From positions 62,001 to 126,000 of the forward strand of contig JADJMO010000025.1 of the NCBI GenBank assembly GCA_016709545.1: a DNA stretch of 64,000 bases, written 5' to 3'. This DNA comes from Myxococcales bacterium. Lineage in GTDB: Bacteria > Myxococcota_A > Polyangia > Polyangiales > JADJMO01. The translations under genes were made by a program, and so were the position numbers. The notes beneath the pieces were generated by a model that saw only the letters and a program-made list of their open reading frames with translations, was not told where the DNA came from and searched no databases. Positions 48,527 through 56,239 of this stretch are shown one piece after another (the first letter of the stretch is position 1; each line of letters opens with the position of its first letter).

Positions 48527-49113
48527 GGATAGATCGTCTCGAAGGCCCACGTCTCGGAGTGCACTTGAATCGGCGCGAGCAGCACCCGAACGGGTGTCAG
48601 TCCAGCCAGCGCGGCATCGCCAAGCGCTTTGGAGCGAGACGCCGGCAACGCGCTCGAGGAACCGTCGACGACTCCGTAGTCGAGGCGGATGACCGAGTAC
48701 TGCGCGCTCGCGCAGGCGCCTTTGAGTTCGCTCCGCATCAAGGCGCGGAACGCCCACCGTCTGGCTAGCACATGGACGTCGACCGACGCTCCGCATATGC
48801 CCGCGCAGTTGACGGCTCTCTCGGACGGCGTCTCCAGCGGAACGACCAGATGCTCGGGGACGATGCCGACCGACCCGTAGCCGGCGTCGTCCGACTCGCA
48901 CTCGTCGAAGAACACCGGCGTGCCGTCGACATAGGCCGCCGCTAGCGAGTGTGCGCTGCTGCGGTCTCCGAGGTTCGATGCGCTCGGGGTCAGCAGGACG
49001 AGAGCGCGGGCCGGCCTGGCGACTCGGGGTGTCGACGGAGGTTTCGGTGCGGGCAGACCCGGGCTGTCACACGCTGCGACCCCGATGACTCCGGCGAAAA
49101 CCCATCGCTTCAC
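48523..49113 (-). CDS. lipoprotein, possible N-terminal half of a split gene
   Basis: 196 aa; signal WVFAGVIGVAAC. The mature domain is mixed with three or four Cys and ends at the TGA at 48523. Its layout matches the N-terminal 200 residues of the 49243-50325 product, which then continues into Cys-rich repeats. Reading on with a one-base shift enters the 47987-48526 frame at once. Genuine coupled genes are also possible. Confidence 0.6.
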   Translation of the reverse strand: MKRWVFAGVIGVAACDSPGLPAPKPPSTPRVARPARALVLLTPSASNLGDRSSAHSLAAAYVDGTPVFFDECESDDAGYGSVGIVPEHLVVPLETPSERAVNCAGICGASVDVHVLARRWAFRALMRSELKGACASAQYSVIRLDYGVVDGSSSALPASRSKALGDAALAGLTPVRVLLAPIQVHSETWAFETIYP

Positions 49114-49242
49114 CCCTGGCCTCCGACTGCGATGGCGATGGAGAGTCGATCAGCGGCTTGCTGATCTGTAAACGGACGGGCTCGATCGAGCAACGCCGCA
49201 GTATGCACGACCAGGACGCGCGTGCCAGGGTCGGCGGGGGAT

Positions 49243-50325
49243 TCACGGTGCTTTGGAGAGGCGGCGCCACTGGCGGCACGCCGTCGGCACCTCGGCCTGG
49301 CAGGCGACGGCCGCGTGGCGCCGAGCGAGCGAGAGGTTGCCGAGCTTCTCTGCGGCTTCGGCAGACCTCAGGCACCCTCCCGCGGCTCCTGCCTCGCACA
49401 TCTGCGCGAGGGCGGACGACGAGCCCTCCAGCGCGCCCCTGTTCTGCCGCGCGACCGCGAGGGACAGGCAGCATATGTGTTGCGCCTGGGCGCAACCACC
49501 TGCCGTGACCTCCTCGATCCGCTTCCCGGCGCCCGTCCATCCGCCGAGAAGCGCGCCGAGGAGGCAGCAGTGACCCGAGTCGAGCGCACAAGCTCTCTCG
49601 GCCAGGTCGAGCTGGTTCGGGTTCTTGCCGCCCTCGAGGCCGTACGTCATCGCCGCATACTCACAAGAACCAGCGTCTCCTGCCGTGCACTCTGCCGCAC
49701 AGTCGGCGCCACCGGGGCGGCACGTATGCGGGCTCCTCCTCACACACAGGTCGGGGACCGACGACGCGAGGTGGAAGTCGAGGCGACACGGCGCGAGCGA
49801 CGCGTCGGCGACCGGGTGGAGAACCAGCCGCCTCACGACCTCACGTCCGTCGGGCTCGACGTCGAGGTCCAGACGATCGACGTAGTGGGTGGCCTCGATG
49901 CAGTGGGTGAGCTCTCGGTCCATCAGCGACGTGGGCAAGCGGGCCGTCAGACGCCGCGTGACCCGCAGACGTTGCGCTGGCTGCGCGTCCGGGGTCTCGA
50001 GGTTCTCGTCGAGCTCCTCGGGCGTCAGCTTGGGCAGCTCGAGCCAGCTGGGAGCAGGAAGATCGACGACGCCGTAGACGTCGTGCCCGACCGACTTGCA
50101 CAACACGTCGAGCCCGTCGGATCGTTGACGAACGAGGATCAAGCCGCGACCCGCGAGGCGCTTCTGGATGGCCTGTGCCGTCTGCGCAGCGGGGATGAGG
50201 ATGGTGCGAGCGTGCTGCGCGGTCATCGGTGTCGGAGGCGGAGCGCGGTGTGGCGGGCGAGCGGGCGCACTCGCGCACGCAGCCAGCGCCACGAGCCCCA
50301 TCGCGCCGAGGACGGTCCGACCCAC
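49243..50325 (-). CDS. lipoprotein with C-terminal Cys-rich Sel1-like repeats
   Basis: 360 aa. Signal TVLGAMGLVALAAC and a Pro-rich linker, a domain of about 150 residues, then from about 200 repeats such as CTAGDAGSCEYAAMTYGLEG, ACALDSGHCCLLGALLG, GGCAQAQHICCLSLAVARQN and MCEAGAAGGCLRSAE. Each is a two-helix unit held by a Cys pair, as in Sel1/Hcp repeats. Probably periplasmic or surface; these repeats often mediate protein contacts. It is the intact relative of the pair at 47987-49113. Confidence 0.7.
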   Translation of the reverse strand: MGRTVLGAMGLVALAACASAPARPPHRAPPPTPMTAQHARTILIPAAQTAQAIQKRLAGRGLILVRQRSDGLDVLCKSVGHDVYGVVDLPAPSWLELPKLTPEELDENLETPDAQPAQRLRVTRRLTARLPTSLMDRELTHCIEATHYVDRLDLDVEPDGREVVRRLVLHPVADASLAPCRLDFHLASSVPDLCVRRSPHTCRPGGADCAAECTAGDAGSCEYAAMTYGLEGGKNPNQLDLAERACALDSGHCCLLGALLGGWTGAGKRIEEVTAGGCAQAQHICCLSLAVARQNRGALEGSSSALAQMCEAGAAGGCLRSAEAAEKLGNLSLARRHAAVACQAEVPTACRQWRRLSKAP

Positions 50326-50494
50326 AGGCTCAGCGTAGCAGCCGAGCTGGATGGGTCATCGTCGCTCGATCCTCGCCCGTCGGCGCTGCTCGAGCGCGGC
50401 GCAGGCGACGGACGTCCTCGGATGGGAGGCTGCCGGAAGCTGGGACTCGAGGTGCGGACATGTGGTGCAGCCCGGTTGAGGTACACTCAGAGAG

Positions 50495-51052
50495 GTGGCG
50501 TCGACTCGAACCACGAGGTGCTCTCTGCCGAGCCATCCATGCGCTCGTCGGCGAAGCCTCCCCTGGAGCCGAGTGGCGTGCTTCGCTGTGGCCTGTACCC
50601 TCGCGACGGGTGTGACCTCGGCGTCGCGCGCGAGCCCGGCCACGCCGAAGAGACGGTGCGAGATTGCCTGGCTGCGGATGGGTCAGTCCAAGCAGGTGGG
50701 CAAGGTCCCCGCCGCATACGCCCATCTTCTGACCATGGACTGGGCTGCGGGCTACAAGTCGCTGACGCTGATCAAGGAGCGGAAGTACACGTTCTTCGAC
50801 AAGGACCCACACGTCTTCGAGATCCCGGCGCCGCCCACGGAACATGCAGAGAAGATTCGGGCGAACTTCCCGACGCACAAGTTCTTCCGGGCCGAGATCC
50901 TCTACGCGAAGGTCAACGTGATCCTCTCGGAGGTCGACGAGGTCCCGCGTGCCTTCGTGCACGCCTTCGGCGCCGACAAGTGCGTGGTGCCGGCCGGCAA
51001 CGCGGAGTGCTGGATTCTCACCGTGCGGGAGGTGAAGGACGATCCGACCTGA
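50495..51052 (+). CDS. exported protein, unknown function
   Basis: 185 aa from a GTG at 50495; signal-like segment RVACFAVACTLATGVTSA around residues 26-43. The mature part (from about 50) is alpha/beta with three Cys (RRCEIAW, DKCVV, AECWILTV). No family recognised. Its last 49 residues are duplicated as the fragment at 47009-47162. It is divergent from the Cys-repeat lipoprotein at 49243-50325. Confidence 0.6.
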   Translation: MASTRTTRCSLPSHPCARRRSLPWSRVACFAVACTLATGVTSASRASPATPKRRCEIAWLRMGQSKQVGKVPAAYAHLLTMDWAAGYKSLTLIKERKYTFFDKDPHVFEIPAPPTEHAEKIRANFPTHKFFRAEILYAKVNVILSEVDEVPRAFVHAFGADKCVVPAGNAECWILTVREVKDDPT

Positions 51053-51089
51053 CCCTCTGCGCGGCCCTCCTTCTGTGAACCAGATGTAG

Positions 51090-51749
51090 TCAGTCCCGCT
51101 CCGGCGCTCCCAGCGGGAAGAACGACCGGAACGGGCGCGCCTTGTCGACCGCGCGGGCGAAGGACGGACGCGCGAGCAGCCGCGCGCGATAGGCGCGCAG
51201 CGTCGGGAACTGCTCGCCGATCGGGTGCGTCCAGTCCGCGTAGAACAGCGACGGCGCCGCCGCGCAGTCCGCCATCGTGAAGTCCGCGCCCGTCGCCCAC
51301 GTCTTGCCGGCGAGGTGCCCCTCGAGCCACGCGTACGCGCGCTCGAGGCGCTCCGCGGCGAGGAGCCGTCCCTCGTCCCTCTTCACCGGGATGCGCCCGA
51401 GCGCGCTGTCGACCGCGAGTTGCATCGGGTCCATCACGTAGAGGTCGAAGAAGCGATCCAGGAAGCGCACCTCGAGTGCCGCCCGCGGGTCCTCCGGCAG
51501 CAGACGCACCGGCCCGGGGTGGGTCAGCTGCAGGTACTCGATGACGAGGCTGGTCTCGACCACCTGGTGATCGCCGTCCAGCAGCAGCGGGAACTTGCGC
51601 AGCGGCCAGCGGCGGAGCCACTCGGCGGAGTGCTCCGGCGTGTCGGGCCCGATGCAGCGGAACTCGAACGGGGTCGAGTTCTCGTAGAGCGCGACGAGCG
51701 CCTTCTGCGTGTACGAAGAGAAGGGGTGACCGTAGAGCGCGAGCGCCAT
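51090..51749 (-). CDS. glutathione S-transferase family protein
   Basis: 219 aa from the ATG at 51749. The thioredoxin-like N-terminal domain has GHPFSSYTQKALVALYEN, the cis-Pro and VETSLVIEYL (the ES/TS glutathione contact). The C-terminal helical domain includes GADFTMADCAAAPSLFYADW, with the N-capping Asp. Ser/Tyr near residue 12 would activate glutathione. Role in detoxification is likely; substrate unknown. Confidence 0.88.
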   Translation of the reverse strand: MALALYGHPFSSYTQKALVALYENSTPFEFRCIGPDTPEHSAEWLRRWPLRKFPLLLDGDHQVVETSLVIEYLQLTHPGPVRLLPEDPRAALEVRFLDRFFDLYVMDPMQLAVDSALGRIPVKRDEGRLLAAERLERAYAWLEGHLAGKTWATGADFTMADCAAAPSLFYADWTHPIGEQFPTLRAYRARLLARPSFARAVDKARPFRSFFPLGAPERD

Positions 51750-51851
51750 CGTGGAGATCCTCGTCGAGATGCGGGGTGGGGGAGGAACCAGCGGTAGCCG
51801 TTCGAGCGGAACGGCAGGCCGAGCTCGCCGCACACCCAGCGCGGGTCGCGC

Positions 51852-52844
51852 TCAGGCTACCGGAAACCCCACGGACGGGTGGGTCGCGACGAACGCGGCC
51901 ACGGCCGCCGAGAGCTGCGCGTGGCTGGCCTCCTCGGCCGCCATCCGGGCCAGCGCGGCTGCGCGCAGGGGCTGACGCCGGGCCTCGTTTGCGAGCGCGA
52001 TCGCGGCGCGCCCCTCTCCGAGGACCCCATCGAGGACCGCCTCCTCGTACAGCTGCTGGAGCGTCGGCCGTCGTCGAGTCCCCCGCCGTCGCGGCGCCGC
52101 GGCGAGCCGCGCGTCGCGCCCTGCGAAGCCGAGGCTCACCCGGGCGTGCTCGCGCTCTTCGGCCGCCGCCGCGAGGGCGCGCTCGACCAGCGGAGCCGGG
52201 GCGCCGTGCGCGTCGAGGTCGTCGGCGAGCCAGAGGAAGCTGTCGACCGACGCCTGCTCGAGGCGGGCCTGCTCGATCCAGCGCCGGCTGTCGTGCGCCT
52301 CGCCGCGCCGTCGGCCGTCGCAGGCCGAGGGCAGGAGAGGTTCTCCGGCGGGGCCGCGCAGCGGGCGGCCACCGACGACGTTCCGGCCGGGGAGATAGAT
52401 GCCGCGCCAGCCCTGCACGGGGATGGGCAGCTTCAGCCCCAGGGCGAGCCCGACCTCGTTCCCCGTCCCGGACCCGGACCCGAGGGCGAAGGTGGTGCGC
52501 AGCGCGACCGAGAGGAACCCCACCGAGAAGAACGGCGCCAGGTGGAGGCCGTGCTGCGCGCCGTCGGCGGAGGTGCGGACCGCCCAGCCTGCCTCGAGCC
52601 CGAACGCCGAGTAGAACACTTCCGCCGCGACGGCGGCCCGGATGCCCTCGTCATGGCGCTGGAGCTGCCCCAGCAGACCGAAGCCCTGCCAGCGATCGAG
52701 ACCGTACGGAGCGTGCACCACCGACAGCTCGGCGCCGCGATCGGTCCACGTGCGCCGCCCGGTCGACCACGTGTGCAGGTAGCCAGGGACGATCGCGGTC
52801 AGGCTCCGGTCTTCGTCCGCGCGGGCCTGCGCGGGGCCCATCAA
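51852..52844 (-). CDS. barrel-like domain fused to ferritin-like helical domain
   Basis: 330 aa as open from 52844. Residues about 1-165 alternate Gly and aromatic strands (GYLHTWSTGRRTW, HAPYGLDRWQGFGLLG, VALRTTFALGSG) like an outer-membrane barrel. Residues about 185-330 are helical with ferritin-type metal motifs: EREHARVSLGF and EEASHAQLSAA (ExxH), plus acidic helices. The start is uncertain: a signal peptide (PCLGLTAFAL then GPAQARA) is split across two frames near 52840, hinting at another indel. The combination is uncommon. Confidence 0.6.
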   Translation of the reverse strand: MMGPAQARADEDRSLTAIVPGYLHTWSTGRRTWTDRGAELSVVHAPYGLDRWQGFGLLGQLQRHDEGIRAAVAAEVFYSAFGLEAGWAVRTSADGAQHGLHLAPFFSVGFLSVALRTTFALGSGSGTGNEVGLALGLKLPIPVQGWRGIYLPGRNVVGGRPLRGPAGEPLLPSACDGRRRGEAHDSRRWIEQARLEQASVDSFLWLADDLDAHGAPAPLVERALAAAAEEREHARVSLGFAGRDARLAAAPRRRGTRRRPTLQQLYEEAVLDGVLGEGRAAIALANEARRQPLRAAALARMAAEEASHAQLSAAVAAFVATHPSVGFPVA

Positions 52845-52952
52845 GCGCGAACGCGGTCAGCCCGAGGCACGGCACGGCGGCTCGATCAAGCGGCCCACCG
52901 CGTCCAGCGTATCGGGTGACGAGGGCGGCGACCAGGCGTGCCGTGAACGGCG

Positions 52953-53312
52953 CTACCTCCCGAGCGCCGCCAGGAGGTCGCGGACGCGCTCCTTCGGCCG
53001 CCCGACGATGGCCTTCGTCGGCGTCACCACCAGCGGTCGCTGGAGCAGCGCCTTGCGCTCCACCAGGAGCGCCACGATCTGCTCACGGGTCTGCACGTCG
53101 TCCTCGCCGAGCCCGAGCTTCGCGAAGGTGCTGTCGCGGCGGACCAGCTGGGTCGGGGGGTCTTCGAGCTTGTCGAGGATCGCGCGCAGCGTGGCCGCGT
53201 CCGGCGGCTGCTTCAGGTAGAGGACGATGTTCGCTTCGACCCCGAGCTCCTCTGCAATGCGCACGGCATTGACCGAAGAGGCTCAGTGGGGGTTGTGGTA
53301 GATCGTGACCAT
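52953..53312 (-). CDS. ArsC/Spx-family thiol reductase, candidate selenoprotein (TGA = Sec10)
   Basis: Read from the ATG at 53312 the frame is MVTIYHNPH, then TGA (53283-53285), then ASSVNAVRIAEELG and on to GRPKERVRDLLAALGR. ArsC-family proteins start YxNPxCxxSRN with a catalytic Cys at exactly the TGA position. The rest of the domain is intact: IVLYLKQPPDAATLRAILDK, LLQRPLVVTPTKAIVGRP. A gene finder would start at the GTG at 53264 and lose the active site. A hairpin of bacterial SECIS type follows the TGA. Sec-containing ArsC relatives are known from marine metagenomes. If TGA is Sec, a 119-aa active enzyme results; otherwise this is a dead gene. Confidence 0.75.
53255..53271 (-). promoter_or_regulatory. 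bacterial SECIS-like hairpin downstream of TGA
   Basis: In the mRNA the stem CAAUGC/GCAUUG closes the loop CGUGC, with GU near the loop start, 18 nt after the UGA. An outer pairing CUCU/AGAG flanks it. Position, short loop and the G in the first two loop bases agree with the known bacterial SECIS pattern. Confidence 0.65.
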
Positions 53313-53472
53313 CCGCGCAGGGTAGCAGGCGCCGCAACCGCGCCGACAACCGCCCGCGCCGCCACCGACAACTCACCCCCCTCCCGCCGACAACCGCCCG
53401 CGGAACCCCCTGGAAATCCCGCCCGATCTGGTGGGGCACGTGGGTTGCTGTGCAGAGGCCATGGAGGTCCTC

Positions 53473-54219
53473 ATGCATCGTTGGTTGGCTTCATTGGGAG
53501 TGGTCCTGGCCGTGGGCGCGACGAGCGGACTCGCGCACGCGAGCTCCCCGTTCGGCGCGTACGCGCGCGTCCAGAAGGTCGTGTACGAGCCCGACGCCGC
53601 GAGCGCGACGCGCGCGCGGATCTACGGGGTCTTCGCGCTGTGGGATCCGAGCACCGGCGGCAGCTGGAGCTACGGCGCGCCGCAGGCGGGGTACATGTAC
53701 TTCGAGTGCCCCGCGGGCCAGGAGACCACGTGCCGCAAGGAGTGGTCCGAGCTGGCCGCCAACGCGAGCTCGCCCTCCGACTGCATCGGCTTCGGGCAGA
53801 TGAACGTGGCGCCCGGCCGCGTGCGTCCGACCAGCGAGGCGCCGACCAAGCCCGAGGTGTACCCGATCGCGATCGGCACCATCAGCACCGCCTACGCCGG
53901 CGGCACCTGCGAGAAGATCCGCGCCTACGTCGCGCCCGGCGACGCGGGGGTCCCCGACAGCGGGTCGACCGACACCGGCACCCCGGCCGCCGACACCGGC
54001 GTCGCCGTCGACAGCGGCGTCGCCGCCGACACCGGCACGAGCCCCGTCGACACCGGCACCGCCGCCGTCGACACCGGCACGCCCTCCGCCCCCGCGGCCG
54101 CGCCCCCCGCCGACAGCGGGTGCAGCGTCGGTGGCGGTGGCGTGGGCTCCGTCGGGTCCGTCGGCCTCCTCGGCTTCGTCCTCCTCGGCCTGCGCCGTCG
54201 CCGGGAGCGCGCGTCGTGA
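53473..54219 (+). CDS. exported protein with Asp-Thr-Gly repeats and MYXO-CTERM-type tail
   Basis: 248 aa from the ATG at 53473 (GGAGG just upstream). Signal LASLGVVLAVGATSGLAHA; a folded domain with three or four Cys to about residue 155; a linker of repeated Asp-Thr-Gly/Asp-Ser-Gly; then SGCSVGGGGVGSVGSV, a membrane segment and RRRRERAS. The tail is of the MYXO-CTERM kind, processed at the Gly-Cys for surface anchoring. It overlaps the desaturase-fusion start (GTGA), heading an operon of lipid genes. Confidence 0.75.
   Translation: MHRWLASLGVVLAVGATSGLAHASSPFGAYARVQKVVYEPDAASATRARIYGVFALWDPSTGGSWSYGAPQAGYMYFECPAGQETTCRKEWSELAANASSPSDCIGFGQMNVAPGRVRPTSEAPTKPEVYPIAIGTISTAYAGGTCEKIRAYVAPGDAGVPDSGSTDTGTPAADTGVAVDSGVAADTGTSPVDTGTAAVDTGTPSAPAAAPPADSGCSVGGGGVGSVGSVGLLGFVLLGLRRRRERAS
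53936..54120. repeat. degenerate repeat coding for Asp-Thr-Gly units
   Basis: The motif CGACACCGGC and close variants recur about nine times within the linker of the gene. This allows length changes in the surface linker. Confidence 0.6.
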
Positions 54220-55394
54220 ACGCGGCGATCGCGCGATCCTCGACCGAAGGCGTCCTCCGCCACGCGCGGGATCTGCCGCTCGTGCTCGCGGCGCTCGTCC
54301 ACGCCGGTGTCGCCTCCGCCCTCGTGGCGGCGGCACCGCGGGGCGTCGCCGTGGTGCCCGCGGTCCTCGCGCTCGCGGTCGGGATCGCGTGGTCGTCCAA
54401 CACCCTCGCCCACGTGCACCTGCACCAGCCGCTGTTCCGGTCGCGGCGCGCGTCGTACGCGTTCTCGCTGCTGCTCACCGTCACCACGTTCATCCCGCAG
54501 ACGGTGTGGACGCAGCGGCACCTCGCGCACCACGCGGGCCGCCCGCCGCGCCTGCGCTGGACCGCGGCGCTCGGCGGCGAGCTGCTCGCGCTGGCGGCGA
54601 CCGTCGCCGCGCTCGTCGCCCTCCAGCCCGGCGCGTTGCGCGTCGTGCTGCCCGCCTACTTGCTCGGCCTCGCCGCGTGCCGCGTGCAGGGCGACGCCGA
54701 GCACTCCGCGTCGATCGCAGGGGCAACCCCCGTCGCCGCGGGCGTCAGCCACTACGGGCGCCTCTACAACCTGCTGTGGTTCAACGACGGCTACCACGCC
54801 GAGCACCACCGCCATCCGGGCCGGCACTGGTCCGATCTGCCCGCGCTGCGGTGCCCCGACGCGGCCACCAGCGACCTGCCGCCGATCCTGCGGCCCCTCG
54901 GCGCGGTCCGCGGCCACCTGCTCGGCGCGCTCGAGCGGCTCGTGTTGCGCCCCTCCGCGCTGCAGCGGTTCGTCCTCGAGCGGCACCGCCGCGCCCTCGC
55001 CACCGCCCTCCAGGGCCTCGATCGCGCCACCCTGCGCACGGTCGCCGTCGTCGGCGGCGGGATCTTCCCCCGCACCGCGCGAATCCTCCGCGAGCTCCTG
55101 CCCGACGCGCAGCTCGTCGTCATCGACGCCAGCGAGGAGAGCCTGCGCCTCGGTCGGTCGATGCTGCCAGACGCTGCCATCGAGTGGCGCGCGGCGCGCT
55201 GGTCGCCCGCGGACGAGCGCGACTTCGACCTCGTCGTGCTGCCGCTCGCCTTCGTCGGCGCGGCGCCCACGCCCACGCGCGCGGTGCACCTCGTCCACGC
55301 CTGGTGGACCGATCGCCGCGGCGACCGGTCGGTGCCCGTCTCCTTCGCGCTCTTCAAGCGCCTGTCCGTCCTCCTGCCCGGGAGTCTCCGATGA
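54216..55394 (+). CDS. fatty-acid-desaturase-like membrane protein fused to a Rossmann (methyltransferase-like) domain
   Basis: 392 aa from a GTG overlapping the upstream stop. The N-terminal 270 residues have several membrane segments and three His boxes for a di-iron site: HVHLHQP, RHLAHHAG and HAEHHRHPG. The C-terminal 120 residues start VAVVGGGIFPRTARILRELL and VVIDASEESLRLGRSML, a SAM-dependent-methyltransferase-type nucleotide fold with an acidic end of strand 2. Desaturation or hydroxylation of a lipid plus methylation by one chain is suggested. It overlaps phosphatidylserine decarboxylase downstream (ATGA). Confidence 0.75.
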   Translation: MNAAIARSSTEGVLRHARDLPLVLAALVHAGVASALVAAAPRGVAVVPAVLALAVGIAWSSNTLAHVHLHQPLFRSRRASYAFSLLLTVTTFIPQTVWTQRHLAHHAGRPPRLRWTAALGGELLALAATVAALVALQPGALRVVLPAYLLGLAACRVQGDAEHSASIAGATPVAAGVSHYGRLYNLLWFNDGYHAEHHRHPGRHWSDLPALRCPDAATSDLPPILRPLGAVRGHLLGALERLVLRPSALQRFVLERHRRALATALQGLDRATLRTVAVVGGGIFPRTARILRELLPDAQLVVIDASEESLRLGRSMLPDAAIEWRAARWSPADERDFDLVVLPLAFVGAAPTPTRAVHLVHAWWTDRRGDRSVPVSFALFKRLSVLLPGSLR

Positions 55395-56239
55395 TCCGCA
55401 GCGCCGCGTTCCTCGAGGCCTACTCGCTGTTCCCGCACCGCGCGATCAACCGCGCCTCGCGCGTCGTGGCCCGGCTCCCGGCCCCCGCGCCGGTCCTGCG
55501 CGCCGCCATCGACGTCTGGTCCCGCCGCGCCGAGATCGACCTCGCCGACTTCGAGCCCGGCCCGTTCGAGTCCCTCGAGCACTTCTTCCTGCGCCGTTTG
55601 GCCCCCGGCGCGCGTCCGCTCGGCCCGGGCCTCGTCGCGGCCGTCGACGGCTTCGTGGTGGGCGAGGGGGCCATCGACGCCGGCACCATCCTGCAGGTGA
55701 AGGGGCACCCGATCTCCGTCGACCAGCTGGTCAACGGCCCCCCGGCGCCGCACCGCGTGGCCCCCACCTCGCTCGCGGCCTTCGAGGGCGGCCGCTACCT
55801 CACGACCTTCCTTCGCCCGAGCGGGTACCACTACGTGCACGCGCCCGAAGGCGCGCGCGTCGAGCGCGTGCGGTGGATCCCGGGGCGGTTCTTCCCCCAG
55901 AACGAGGACGCGCTGCGGGAGATCCCGCGCATCTACCTGCGCAACGAGCGCGCGGTCCTCGAGCTCACCCTCGCCGACGGCACGCCGCTCCTGCTCGTCA
56001 TGGTCGGCGCGAGCGTCGTCGGCGGCATCCACGTGCGCGGGGTCGACGACGAGGTCCTCCGCCGCGCGCGCGTCCCGGCCCCCATCGGTCGCGACGTGAC
56101 CAAGGGCGAGGAGCTCGGCCACTTCACCTTCGGCTCCACGGTGGTGCTGCTCGCCCCGCGCGGGTTCGTCGAGCGCTTCGCGGTCACCGAGGGCCAGCGC
56201 ATCGACATGGGCCGCGCGCTCACGGTCCCGCCGTCGTGA
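55391..56239 (+). CDS. psd: phosphatidylserine decarboxylase
   Basis: 282 aa. The self-cleavage site is HFTFGSTVVLL with Ser249 becoming the pyruvoyl group. The charge-relay marks Asp86 (AAVDGFVV) and His147/His150 (SGYHYVHAP) are present. It makes phosphatidylethanolamine from phosphatidylserine at the inner membrane. It overlaps genes on both sides by 4 bp, so it belongs to a lipid-modifying operon; another psd may exist elsewhere. Confidence 0.9.
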   Translation: MIRSAAFLEAYSLFPHRAINRASRVVARLPAPAPVLRAAIDVWSRRAEIDLADFEPGPFESLEHFFLRRLAPGARPLGPGLVAAVDGFVVGEGAIDAGTILQVKGHPISVDQLVNGPPAPHRVAPTSLAAFEGGRYLTTFLRPSGYHYVHAPEGARVERVRWIPGRFFPQNEDALREIPRIYLRNERAVLELTLADGTPLLLVMVGASVVGGIHVRGVDDEVLRRARVPAPIGRDVTKGEELGHFTFGSTVVLLAPRGFVERFAVTEGQRIDMGRALTVPPS

